Below, piece by piece: positions 25,389 to 32,063 of a stretch of DNA of 38,237 nt. The position numbers were made by a program, and so were the translations under genes. How positions within the stretch are numbered: the stretch's first letter is position 1; the number at the start of each line of letters is the position of its first letter. The stretch spans positions 1 to 38,237 of IMG/VR virus record IMGVR_UViG_3300036819_000347; one strand, written 5' to 3'. The stretch comes from a virus. The notes under the pieces are model-generated. The model was not told the DNA's origin, ran no database searches, and saw only the letters and a list, made by a program, of their open reading frames with translations.

Positions 25389-25661
25389 ACTGTGCCGTCG
25401 GGCATTTCAGCCCCGACCAATTCCAATCCTTGGCTGGTTACTTCTTCCACTCACGTGTCCCAACCCCGCTCCGCGATCCTCGGCCCTGAAGGGCCTGCGG
25501 GTTCCCGGCTCGCGCCGGCCGTTCACCCTCAAGGAACAGCCTTACGGGCTAATGGACAGCAGAGCCGTCCATTAGTCCGCGCCCGTCCTTGAGGGTGTCC
25601 GATTCCAGCACTGTATTGGAATTGGTCGGGGCCGACGCCCACGGACACAGGGCGGCACAGT
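25389..25661 (+). ncRNA. Candidate structured RNA / DNA element with nested helices
   Basis: An outer 9-bp pair (ACTGTGCCG 25389-25397 / CGGCACAGT 25653-25661) and a perfect 17-bp pair (CCCCGACCAATTCCAAT 25411-25427 / 25615-25631) enclose several arms. These include AACCCCGC/GCGGGTT capped by GGCCC-TGAA-GGGCC, the hairpin CCGGC-TCGC-GCCGG, and a 12-bp pair CACCCTCAAGGA (25524-25535) / 25586-25597. The last encloses a 13-bp stem 25545-25557 / 25567-25579. The innermost stem has one G-T wobble that pairs only in a plus-strand transcript. No known RNA class is recognised; a DNA role (origin or packaging) is also possible. Confidence 0.55.
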
Positions 25662-25691
25662 TGACAGTTCCGGCGATTTAACGCCGAGCAG

Positions 25692-25700
25692 TTATCCACC
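25692..25700 (+). promoter_or_regulatory. DnaA-box-like sequence
   Basis: TTATCCACC matches 8 of 9 bases of the DnaA box. It is a single copy, so it is only suggestive of an origin next to the structured element. Confidence 0.3.
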
Positions 25701-25756
25701 TGGACAGTTACTTGCTTGCAAGTACAATTACCTCATTAGCCATCATTCATTGACCT

Positions 25757-25924
25757 ATGGATACAACACGACAGTTGCGCGATGTGATTACGAACGTTCT
25801 TGTGAGTTGCAGCATCCACAGTTCGGACCTGAAATCGACCGACGACATTCTTGCCGTCCGCGACCATTTAGTAGCGACGCTCTCGCAGACGTTCGATTGG
25901 AAGTTTTCGGCTAAAACCGATTGA
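25757..25924 (+). CDS. Small early protein
   Basis: The 55-residue protein has helical segments (TRQLRDVITNVLVS and ILAVRDHLVATLSQTF) and no known motif. It opens the plus-strand early cluster in a T-ATG context, about 13 bases after the expected start of transcription from TACAAT at 25732. Its stop lies next to the next start (TGATATG). Confidence 0.5.
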   Translation: MDTTRQLRDVITNVLVSCSIHSSDLKSTDDILAVRDHLVATLSQTFDWKFSAKTD

Positions 25925-25925
25925 T

Positions 25926-26102
25926 ATGAAGCTCGACACCGAGACCTACGACAGCTTCCGCCGCATCGTCATTTACTTGTCTCCGGACGAAGGCAGGCAC
26001 TACGCTGAGAACTATTTCCCGAAGCGACACATCTTTCGCGACGTAATGAAGCTCGCCAAGTTTCTCGATGCGAACGCGCCTAAGTCGCACAAAGCTTTAT
26101 GA
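25926..26102 (+). CDS. Small early protein
   Basis: The 58-residue protein is mixed alpha/beta (YDSFRRIVIYL; then a helical part HIFRDVMKLAKFLDAN). Start and stop are coupled with both neighbours: TGATATG before, ATGA after. No family recognised. Confidence 0.5.
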   Translation: MKLDTETYDSFRRIVIYLSPDEGRHYAENYFPKRHIFRDVMKLAKFLDANAPKSHKAL

Positions 26103-26470
26103 GAGAAATCAAATTCAGGGCGTGGGATACGCAAGGTCGCAGAATGATTACTGACATTGAAGCCATTTACTCAAATGGGAGTGTCTATCACATCGAGGTA
26201 AACGCAGATACTGACGGTGAGCCAGAACAGCAACAGGCATTGTTACACCAAGACCATGCAGTTCTCATGCAATTCACCGGATTGAAAGACAAAAACAGGA
26301 AGGAGATTTATGAGGGGGATATTCTTCAGACACCAGAAGGCGTGTTCCCAGTCGAATGGATGCAGTACTACTTTGCCTTAAAAGGTCTGGCAGACGTCGG
26401 TCTTCTTGAGTCATCCCCTCTCGAAATCATCGGCAACATCTACGAGAACCCCGAATTGCTCAAAGCATGA
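26099..26470 (+). CDS. YopX family protein
   Basis: The 123-residue protein begins MREIKFRAWD, the signature of YopX proteins. It shows the conserved core QFTGLKDKNRKEIYEGDIL and the late IIGNIYENPEL motif. YopX proteins are common in phages; their biochemical role is unknown. It overlaps the preceding stop by ATGA and starts without an SD sequence. Confidence 0.88.
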   Translation: MREIKFRAWDTQGRRMITDIEAIYSNGSVYHIEVNADTDGEPEQQQALLHQDHAVLMQFTGLKDKNRKEIYEGDILQTPEGVFPVEWMQYYFALKGLADVGLLESSPLEIIGNIYENPELLKA

Positions 26471-26610
26471 ACCTCAAACAATTCCGCAGCGCGGGCGGCA
26501 AAGCACGCGCGAAGAAACTATCAAAGAAACGACGACAGGAGATCGCCCGAGCGGGCGGTTTGGCCAGGGCAGCCAAACGTACGGTCACTAAGGATGTGCC
26601 GCACGACTGA
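26467..26610 (+). CDS. Small basic GG-motif protein
   Basis: The 47-residue, strongly basic protein has a duplicated pattern: QFRSAGGKARAKKL and EIARAGGLARAAKR. It resembles small phage DNA-binding-like proteins and a second copy at 29527. It overlaps the YopX stop codon. Nucleic-acid binding is inferred from charge only. Confidence 0.58.
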   Translation: MNLKQFRSAGGKARAKKLSKKRRQEIARAGGLARAAKRTVTKDVPHD

Positions 26611-26615
26611 AGTGT

Positions 26616-26873
26616 ATGGATCGATTCAATTGTGTAGATTGCCTCCGCAACACTATCGACGAATACTACATGGTGCACGACGTAGTCTGGGAAGCTGCAA
26701 GGATGCAGCCCCACGGCGGAATGCTCTGCATTGGTTGCCTTGAAACTCGACTTGGCCGCACGCTCACGGCTGACGACTTCACGAATTATCCTATTAATCG
26801 CGACGCATTCTCTCACCGTTCAGCTCGGCTACGACACAGGCTCCGCACCCACAGAACACGGAAAGCTGCGTAG
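26616..26873 (+). CDS. Phage zinc-binding protein
   Basis: The 85-residue protein has two CxxC pairs (CVDC and CIGC) separated by the conserved DEYYMVHDVVWEAA segment. LETRLGRTLTADDF and a basic tail follow. This layout is recurrent in small phage proteins; I recognise the pattern but no function has been assigned. It starts in a T-ATG context and ends 35 bases before the converging minus-strand gene. Confidence 0.65.
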   Translation: MDRFNCVDCLRNTIDEYYMVHDVVWEAARMQPHGGMLCIGCLETRLGRTLTADDFTNYPINRDAFSHRSARLRHRLRTHRTRKAA

Positions 26874-26908
26874 CTCCACCGTTCCCTCCCAATTCCCCCA
26901 GCCCCGAC

Positions 26909-27631
26909 CTAGCTCATCGCTCGGCCGACGAACTCATTAAACCCGTTCGTTCCGGGCAAGAGCCTAGCATATTGGGCAAGCGCCTCGGCATCATCGGCCG
27001 TCGTGCCCGCTGCCACTTTGTCTTTTATCAAGAGGACGCTGTGGCGCAGCTTCGGCGACAGCTCGGAGAGGAAGTTGACGCCGGCAACGAGACGGCTTTC
27101 CCGCACGAGCGCCCCATGCGCCTCGCGGCCGTAAAAGCCGAAGTCCGGGACGACAAGCTGCCCTTTGAAATGCGCCATAAGCAGAAGGCCGAGGACGAGC
27201 GCGTCAAAGTCTCCCAGCTCCGCGCGGTCGAGTTTCGCCAGGATGATGGAGTTGGGATTGAACGAGAAGTTTGTCGGATTGCAGAGAACGCGTTTCAAGA
27301 CGGGCGAGACGAGCAAGTCGTCAAGCATCCCACTCACTTCCTCGTCGCCCTGGACCTCATCAAGCTGTTTTGCTTCGAGCAGTGCTTTCAGGAGTGCCCG
27401 CTTCCCATTCCGGACCGTCAGCGTGTTCTCACCTTGCGGAGATATCGTATAGAGCACGTCCGCCAGCTCACGCGCCTTTTTGTACGTGATGTCCTTGAGC
27501 GGATTGAAACAGTGCTTGTGCGGGTCGAATACCCTGGCGCGCGGGATCTCCGGCACCTTGTCGTCTATGAAAAGAAAGCCGCGTTCCGGCAGCTCAATCG
27601 TTTTTGTGAAGCCGACGTAGAGCCGGTTCAC
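26909..27631 (-). CDS. Walker-less VirD4/HerA-like pseudo-ATPase
   Basis: The 240-residue protein follows the outline of the VirD4-like ATPase at 2680: RARVFDP...CFNPLKD matches its IEPD...LNPLD; LVSPVLKRVL matches LSNPVLRSMF; and a C-terminal TADDAEALAQYARL matches SDDEAKYLAPKL. The Walker A region is missing entirely. The Walker B position reads LVVPDFGF instead of a DE pair, so ATP hydrolysis is unlikely. It starts at GTG 27631, overlapping the stop of the HNH gene. It may be a regulatory subunit or inhibitor of an active ATPase. The relationship is inferred by eye. Confidence 0.6.
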   Translation of the reverse strand: MNRLYVGFTKTIELPERGFLFIDDKVPEIPRARVFDPHKHCFNPLKDITYKKARELADVLYTISPQGENTLTVRNGKRALLKALLEAKQLDEVQGDEEVSGMLDDLLVSPVLKRVLCNPTNFSFNPNSIILAKLDRAELGDFDALVLGLLLMAHFKGQLVVPDFGFYGREAHGALVRESRLVAGVNFLSELSPKLRHSVLLIKDKVAAGTTADDAEALAQYARLLPGTNGFNEFVGRAMS

Positions 27632-28104
27632 ACGCGGTGTTTCTGTCGCTCGCTGTATTCACGCTCGTATCGCCGCTGACACATTCGGCACGCTCTCCGT
27701 TTCCCGCTGTGAATCAGATTTTTTCCCTTCATCGGGTGTCCTCTCTTGCAACGTGGTTGTATTGGGGCGCCCCCACGGAAATTCTTACTGTACCTAACAT
27801 TCTCCCCAATAGTACACACTTCAAGATGCAATGGATTGCAACACGACCTAATCTCACAAAGATGATTCACGACAAGGCCGTCCGGTATTGGCCCCTTAAA
27901 CATCTCATACGTCAGCCTGTGGAGCGAGAATATCTTGTACTCGCTGCGCCCCTTATCTCTATTCCACCCCTTATAGACCTGAATTATTCCGTAGCCCGTG
28001 TTTGCGATACTTCCTTTCCAAATCCAACAATCACCTTCGCCTTCGATAAAAATTTTCTCGGCTAGTTTCTCTATGCTCGGTCTCTCACCTTTCGCAAAAT
28101 ACAT
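27628..28104 (-). CDS. HNH homing-type endonuclease
   Basis: The 158-residue protein shows the HNH_3 pattern: CWIWKG, SLHRLTYEMFKG with His62, NHLCEIRSCCNPLHLEV with His81, Asn90 and His93, then GENVRYSKN. A C-terminal zinc knuckle follows (RCKRGHPM ... ACRMC). It cuts DNA, probably at a specific site. ATG 28104 is preferred over GTG 28122 because AGG precedes it at good spacing. It is joined to the pseudo-ATPase gene by a GTGTGA overlap. Confidence 0.82.
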   Translation of the reverse strand: MYFAKGERPSIEKLAEKIFIEGEGDCWIWKGSIANTGYGIIQVYKGWNRDKGRSEYKIFSLHRLTYEMFKGPIPDGLVVNHLCEIRSCCNPLHLEVCTIGENVRYSKNFRGGAPIQPRCKRGHPMKGKNLIHSGKRRACRMCQRRYEREYSERQKHRV

Positions 28105-28278
28105 ATACCTATATGATATCACGTCTTTCCTTCATGGGCGGGAGAACGCGACAAGTAGAGCCGCAAGCGCTGCAAACGGATGCTTGTGGAGTTTCCCGCC
28201 GCTAAAGAGAGCTGCCCGGCTTAATTTTATCCCATGGACGGCGCATCAAAGCCGCCGCCAGGCTCTACGTGTGCGCAG

Positions 28279-29094
28279 CTACTTTGCCCACTCGAATACG
28301 TCGATGGTGACTTTGGTTATGCGCAAAGCGAGCGCAAACGCGAGCAGGAAGGGCCAGATTACTCGTTCGCCAAAGTCGAAAACTACTTCCGACTCCTCAT
28401 CCGATTCTGACGGGCTGCTACGAGCGTTCGGCGCAAGCTCAGCATATTCCCGCCACCTATCCATTTCTACTGCGGGAAGAACTACCGGCAGTAATCTATT
28501 TTGGTCCTTGGCAAGTTCTGGCGGGAGAGACAATGCGTATGGGACCGTCACCTTTTGCAGGTATTCGTCAGAGATAGCCGCTATCTGCTTAGCAGAAAGG
28601 CCTGGGCGTATTTTCGCAGCTATACGTTTGATGCCGACACAAGCATCCTTTGCTGTTTTCAAGTCAACGCAAACGAACTTTGTCAGGCCGACAATTTGTT
28701 CTCTCACCGCGGCGAGAAGCGGCTGTTCGCCTGCTTCATACATCGTCTGACTCAGACGAACGATGGTCTCGCTACGTTGCGTTGAGTAACTAAAGGTCGC
28801 AAGAAACAACCCAATTGTAGCCGCGCCTAGATACCAGTAATCGATTTTTCGCACCCGACGTTGTGTCAGGTCCTTCTCCAGCGCGTATTTCCCGTGGAAG
28901 AGGCACAAGAAAAGCAGGAACGCGAGCCCTAAGAATGCCTCGAAACCTGCATCCAGCTTATAAGCCAAGCCCATCGCGGCAGCGCAGGTGACCCACCCGA
29001 AACCTCCGACCATTGCGACGATGCGACGGCCGCGTGGAAGTGAACGCCAGAACTCTTTGATTTCTTCAGACGTCTTCGGCTTCGCTTTCGACAT
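28279..29094 (-). CDS. Membrane protein of unknown function
   Basis: The 271-residue protein has three N-terminal transmembrane helices (about 26-46, 52-68 and 86-104). A soluble helical domain (about 105-235), two cysteines (CVDL, CVGI) and a Ser/Glu-rich linker follow, and a C-terminal helix (about 245-262) ends the protein. ATG 29094 is preferred, with GGGGA about 7 bases upstream; ATG 29100 is an alternative. It is unrelated to known families as far as I can tell. As a membrane cargo gene of a prophage, superinfection exclusion is one possibility. Confidence 0.6.
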   Translation of the reverse strand: MSKAKPKTSEEIKEFWRSLPRGRRIVAMVGGFGWVTCAAAMGLAYKLDAGFEAFLGLAFLLFLCLFHGKYALEKDLTQRRVRKIDYWYLGAATIGLFLATFSYSTQRSETIVRLSQTMYEAGEQPLLAAVREQIVGLTKFVCVDLKTAKDACVGIKRIAAKIRPGLSAKQIAAISDEYLQKVTVPYALSLPPELAKDQNRLLPVVLPAVEMDRWREYAELAPNARSSPSESDEESEVVFDFGERVIWPFLLAFALALRITKVTIDVFEWAK

Positions 29095-29138
29095 GAGCAT
29101 CCCCAGCGTGCTTGCGGGGTCATCCTATACTCGCTTGC

Positions 29139-29195
29139 ATGAACATCACAGAATTTGTCCGCGCTAGCGGCGCAAATGAAAACCCCCGCCGCTAG
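29139..29195 (+). pseudogene. Truncated GG-motif small ORF
   Basis: A short frame of 18 codons begins NITEFVRASG, like the starts of the GG-motif proteins at 26467 and 29527. It then ends in a hairpin (CCCCGCC / GGCGGGG). The upstream TATACT-N7-ATG context repeats that of the 29527 gene. It looks like a decayed duplicate. Confidence 0.35.
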
Positions 29196-29229
29196 AAAAT
29201 GGGCGGGGGCTCCAGACGGAGAGCCAAAC

Positions 29230-29448
29230 TTAGACAGCTCGCCAGTAGTCCGGCCTCTTTTTATCGTTCAGGTGCCGTACGCGCGCGACGTGCGGCGAAT
29301 GCCCGTTTGCCTTCGACCAGTCGATCGCTTCCTTCTGCGTGCTCGAAGTATGCAAAACGTGGTCTGCATGGTCTTCGACAACGTAATCATCAATGTGAGT
29401 GCCTTCCGGCCGCCCCTTCGGGCGCGCTTCCACGAATACAGTTGCCAT
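29230..29448 (-). CDS. DUF2188-like small protein
   Basis: The 72-residue protein has the conserved pattern VFVEARPKGRPEG ... YVVEDHADHVLHT...Q..AIDWSKANGHSPHVARVRHLNDK. It is widespread in alphaproteobacteria and related to the DUF2188 group. Function unknown. The start at ATG 29448 is supported by AAGGAG 6-7 bases upstream. Confidence 0.7.
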   Translation of the reverse strand: MATVFVEARPKGRPEGTHIDDYVVEDHADHVLHTSSTQKEAIDWSKANGHSPHVARVRHLNDKKRPDYWRAV

Positions 29449-29526
29449 AGCGTTTCTCCTTAGTGGTGAAGCAGCAGTTATACCCGATTCGCGGCGGAGT
29501 TGTGTCGGCATGATATACTCGTCTGC

Positions 29527-29661
29527 ATGACACTCACCGTTACTGAATTCGCGCGCATGGGCGGCGCTGCGCAGAAAGAGCGGTATTCCAAGAAGCAATT
29601 AAGCGAGTGGGGCAAAAAGGGCGGCAGGCCTCGCAAAAAGAAGCATCGCTTGACAAAGTAG
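29527..29661 (+). CDS. Small basic GG-motif protein, second copy
   Basis: The 44-residue protein (TEFARMGGAAQKERY ... WGKKGGRPRKKKH) is a paralogue of the protein at 26467. An extended -10-like TGATATACT at 29511-29519 lies 7 bases before the ATG, so a leaderless mRNA is plausible. A hairpin with T-run follows. Nucleic-acid binding is inferred from charge. Confidence 0.5.
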   Translation: MTLTVTEFARMGGAAQKERYSKKQLSEWGKKGGRPRKKKHRLTK

Positions 29662-29680
29662 CTATCCCCACGCGCAACGT

Positions 29681-29703
29681 TTGAAGCTGCTTGCAGCTTT
29701 TCT
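29681..29703 (+). terminator. Small intrinsic terminator
   Basis: AGCTG-CTTG-CAGCT, extended by A-T pairs and followed by TTTTCTG, lies 20 bases after the GG-motif gene. An outer imperfect CACGC/GCGTG stem can extend it and would compete with the closing helix of the RNA that follows. Confidence 0.5.
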
Positions 29704-30149
29704 GTTGCGTGAGAGAATGAGCGCAGAAGGTTCATTGATAACGTGGTGAGTTTGGAACGAGGGGCGTTCGATGAGACCTCGATAATCCGGCGTTGGCGAA
29801 CAGCAATGGCCCAATCGAGGCAATAAACGGAGAATGTAAATGCTCCGCCGCCTCTCGCTCCCAGCTCATCACCTCAAAGCGGATACGTGTTCACGGCTGG
29901 AAGCCTCGCAGAAAGGCAGCTAGCACGAGCGCCGCTCGCCTTATGTCCTAGCGTGCTAAATGGATGTCGGCAGAGCCTGCGGCAAGCTTCTGGCCGCGAG
30001 CACGTATCGCATTCAGAGAGGAAAGTTTGGAGCCTTGAAAATGTGGCAATGAACGCGGAGTAATTACCGCAAGTAATTCGTCCTACTCACTGGCCTCCGT
30101 TCTTGCAAGGACGCGCCAGTGCAAGGCTCCCAGCTTTTCTCTCACCAAC
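29704..30149 (+). ncRNA. Candidate large structured noncoding RNA (about 446 nt)
   Basis: No credible gene lies in 29662-30271. A 13-bp helix with one bulged base (29704-29717 / 30137-30149) closes the whole region. Inside are CCTCGAT 29777-29783 / 29814-29820; hairpins GAACG/CGTTC and CGGAG/CTCCG; GCGGATACGTG 29879-29889 / CACGTATCGC 30001-30010, enclosing TAGCACG/CGTGCTA and GCGGC/GCCGC; and GGAGCCTTG 30029-30037 / 30122-30130, enclosing GCGG/CCGC and CACTGGC/GCCAGTG. Wobble pairs favour the plus strand. It does not look like tmRNA, RNase P RNA or a group I/II intron. Class unknown. Confidence 0.6.
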
Positions 30150-30271
30150 TTATCAGCATTACTCTTACGCCTTCCGTGCCGCTCGCGGTGTTGAATCATC
30201 ATCACTCGTAAGGGGATGGTACAGCAATGCCTCACCACGAGCAGCACAGAGGGAATTAATTAAACGAAACT

Positions 30272-30475
30272 ATGGTCACACCACTCACGATCGAACCCAT
30301 CATCTATCGCCACGAACTCGAAACCTACAAAAAGAACTCCCGCCGCGCTCTCAATGAGAGCAAGCGCCGGAGAGGGAAATGGATAAACACCTTCCGCAAC
30401 ACCGTATCGCAGTACACCCCGCTTCTCGCGCTCATCGGCACCACACTACTCGTCTCACATTCAATCTATGGCTGA
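30272..30475 (+). CDS. Small protein with C-terminal membrane helix
   Basis: The 67-residue protein has a basic, helical middle (KKNSRRALNESKRRRGKW) and one predicted transmembrane helix at the C-terminus (YTPLLALIGTTLLVSHSIYG). It is the first gene after the candidate RNA and is coupled to the next gene (CTATGGCTGA). Function unknown. Confidence 0.55.
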   Translation: MVTPLTIEPIIYRHELETYKKNSRRALNESKRRRGKWINTFRNTVSQYTPLLALIGTTLLVSHSIYG

Positions 30476-30647
30476 AGAGCAGCAATACCGCGTCCGCATG
30501 ACAATCTACCGCATGGACGCAACGCCGGATGATGCCGAAGTTTGGACGGACGAGCCGCTATACAATGGCAACCCCGACGACGAAATGGCGATGCAGGCGC
30601 ATCGCACGCATCGCAAATTCCTTACTCACCTAGCGACCGAACAATAA
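30468..30647 (+). CDS. Small early protein
   Basis: The 59-residue, acidic-polar protein (YRVRMTIYRMD ... VWTDEPLYNGNPDDEMAMQAHRTH) begins inside the end of the previous gene. No family recognised. The T-ATG start and overlap support expression. Confidence 0.5.
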   Translation: MAEEQQYRVRMTIYRMDATPDDAEVWTDEPLYNGNPDDEMAMQAHRTHRKFLTHLATEQ

Positions 30648-30651
30648 GCCT

Positions 30652-30807
30652 ATGACATTACGAGCTTCACAATCAAAACCGCGCGAACAAAACGAACCGC
30701 CGACGAACAAAGACAAGTGGAATGCGCAACGCCGCGGCATCGACGCTGATTACATCCCAGGCTTCGACGACGGCGAACAGCCCGAAGAAAGGAAACGCGA
30801 CAACTAA
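30652..30807 (+). CDS. Small hydrophilic early protein
   Basis: The 51-residue protein is nearly all charged or polar and probably disordered (KPREQNEPPTNKDKWNAQRR ... FDDGEQPEERKRDN). It sits in line with the early genes, with a T-ATG start. No function can be proposed. Confidence 0.45.
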   Translation: MTLRASQSKPREQNEPPTNKDKWNAQRRGIDADYIPGFDDGEQPEERKRDN

Positions 30808-30840
30808 TAGCTAATCAATTAATCCAACAAAAATTCATTT

Positions 30841-31458
30841 ATGGCTCTCACCGCACCGAAAGGAAAATCATTCGACCCCGTACCGGCCGGCTCCCACATC
30901 GCCCGCCTCTACCAAATCATCCACATCGGCACCATCGCGACCGAATGGCAGGGCAAGAAATCGCAGACCGATAAGGTCCGTCTCACATTTGAGCTTTGCA
31001 ACGAACGCAAGGCGTTCAAGGAGGGCGACGAGCCGAAGCCCTACTCCATCTCCCGCGAATTCAGCTTCTACATGAGCCGGAAAGCGAACTTGCGGCAATT
31101 CGTGGAGGGCATGATCGGAACGGCCCTCGACGAGGAAGAAGCTGGCATCTTCAATTTCGAGGACTTGCTCGGCACTGAGTGCTTGCTCAACGTCATTCAC
31201 ACGGAGAGCAAGACGAACGGCAACACCTACGCCGACATCAAAAGCGCTTCGCCGTTGCCGAAGGGCATGAAGGCACCGGAAATCTTCAACGAGCCGAAGC
31301 TCATCGACGTGAACGAAGCTACGTCGGAGGAAATCGACGCGCTGCCGGAATTCATCAAAGACAAGATGAAGAGCAGCGAGGAATACGACAAGCGCTTTCG
31401 CCAGGCCGAGCGCGCTGGGACCAAGGAGCCTGTTAGCCCTGACGACATTCCCTTCTAG
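30841..31458 (+). CDS. Phage ssDNA-binding-like protein
   Basis: The 205-residue protein has a beta-rich OB-like core (SHIARLYQIIHIGTIATEW ... VRLTFELCNERK, then CLLNVIHTESKTNGNTYADI). It ends in an acidic tail with the exact tip DDIPF, the protein-recruiting tip of bacterial SSBs. It resembles a recurrent phage early protein in which the same segments occur. It probably coats ssDNA during phage replication and recruits partners through the tip. It precedes the NinB-like and HerA-like genes. T-ATG start. Confidence 0.72.
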   Translation: MALTAPKGKSFDPVPAGSHIARLYQIIHIGTIATEWQGKKSQTDKVRLTFELCNERKAFKEGDEPKPYSISREFSFYMSRKANLRQFVEGMIGTALDEEEAGIFNFEDLLGTECLLNVIHTESKTNGNTYADIKSASPLPKGMKAPEIFNEPKLIDVNEATSEEIDALPEFIKDKMKSSEEYDKRFRQAERAGTKEPVSPDDIPF

Positions 31459-31461
31459 CGT

Positions 31462-31626
31462 ATGAAAGGAGCAATCATCATCATTGTTCAGAAATGCAAT
31501 GACAAGCCTAAGCCGGCTCGCCCGAGCGGTTGGCACGCTTATCAGTATGGCAAGAACCCACCAGTCGAGAGTTTTGCAAAGACGCGCCAGGAGGCGGTGA
31601 CGCAGTTAGCCGACAAAATCGAGTAA
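31462..31626 (+). CDS. Small early protein
   Basis: The 54-residue protein begins with a hydrophobic strand (KGAIIIIVQKC) and continues with SGWHAYQYGKNPPVESFAKTRQEAVTQL, suggesting a small alpha/beta fold. It lies 3 bases after the SSB-like gene and 2 bases before the next. Unknown function. Confidence 0.5.
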   Translation: MKGAIIIIVQKCNDKPKPARPSGWHAYQYGKNPPVESFAKTRQEAVTQLADKIE

Positions 31627-31628
31627 CT

Positions 31629-32060
31629 ATGCCCTTCTCTGCCCGCGTTAAGGAAGGTCAAATCCAATTCCCGTCGCCCGGCGCTGCCATGCGCTTCCAA
31701 GAATGGAAGAGGGACCACGACGGCTCCCACATCACGATTGACGAGATAAAGCCGGAGAGAAGCACCTCGCAGTTACGGCTCTATCGGAGCTGGCTACGGG
31801 CACTGTGCGCTCAGACGGGCAATGACGAAGAAGCCTTGCATAACTGGCTTCTGAAACAGTGCGCGCCCCAAATCGTCGTGAAGATAAAGGGACCGAAAGG
31901 GGAATTGGAGGACGTTCAGAGCAAGCGCACGCACGGCGGGGACGAAACGACGATGACAAAAGATGAGTTTGCGGAGTACTTGGATAAGTGCAGCGCGCTT
32001 ACCAACTTCCCGCTGCCGACGCAGGAGGAATTAATAGCGATGGGATATTTGCCGCACTAA
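31629..32060 (+). CDS. NinB-like recombination protein
   Basis: The 143-residue protein has features of NinB-like phage recombination proteins: an early RLYRSWLRALCAQTGN helix, a middle IVVKIKGPKG strand region, and a C-terminal TTMTKDEFAEYLDKCSALTNF helix typical of the family end. NinB proteins bind ssDNA and act in recombination. Position between the SSB-like and HerA-like genes fits. ATG 31629 (T-ATG, coupled to the previous stop) is preferred over the longer frame. Confidence 0.55.
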   Translation: MPFSARVKEGQIQFPSPGAAMRFQEWKRDHDGSHITIDEIKPERSTSQLRLYRSWLRALCAQTGNDEEALHNWLLKQCAPQIVVKIKGPKGELEDVQSKRTHGGDETTMTKDEFAEYLDKCSALTNFPLPTQEELIAMGYLPH

Positions 32061-32063
32061 TGT

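Larger units (their letters stand above)
25212..25756. other. 545-bp ORF-free region with nested inverted repeats
   Basis: This is the divergent junction between a minus-strand cargo gene and the plus-strand early genes. It holds the structured element 25389-25661, an 8-bp inverted repeat (CTGCAAAC 25295-25302 / GTTTGCAG 25328-25335), a TTGACA at about 25661, a DnaA-box-like TTATCCACC (25692-25700) and a -10-like TACAAT at 25732-25737. Open frames through the repeats are not credible genes. Confidence 0.6.

Noticed and set aside
25244-25592. Open frames of 66-106 codons in the repeat-rich region
   Set aside because: They are translations of inverted repeats, have odd composition, no ribosome binding site and overlap in several frames.
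29755-29769. GAAC-N7-GTTC sequence
   Set aside because: It is inverted rather than direct and forms a hairpin of the candidate RNA; it does not match the alphaproteobacterial LexA site.
29787-29850. Possible tmRNA tag frame in the structured region
   Set aside because: No alanine-rich tag followed by a stop and no tRNA-like ends could be found.
30015-30035. GAGGAAAGT motif resembling the P4 region of RNase P RNA
   Set aside because: No other conserved RNase P segments are found in the surrounding 400 bases; the match is short.
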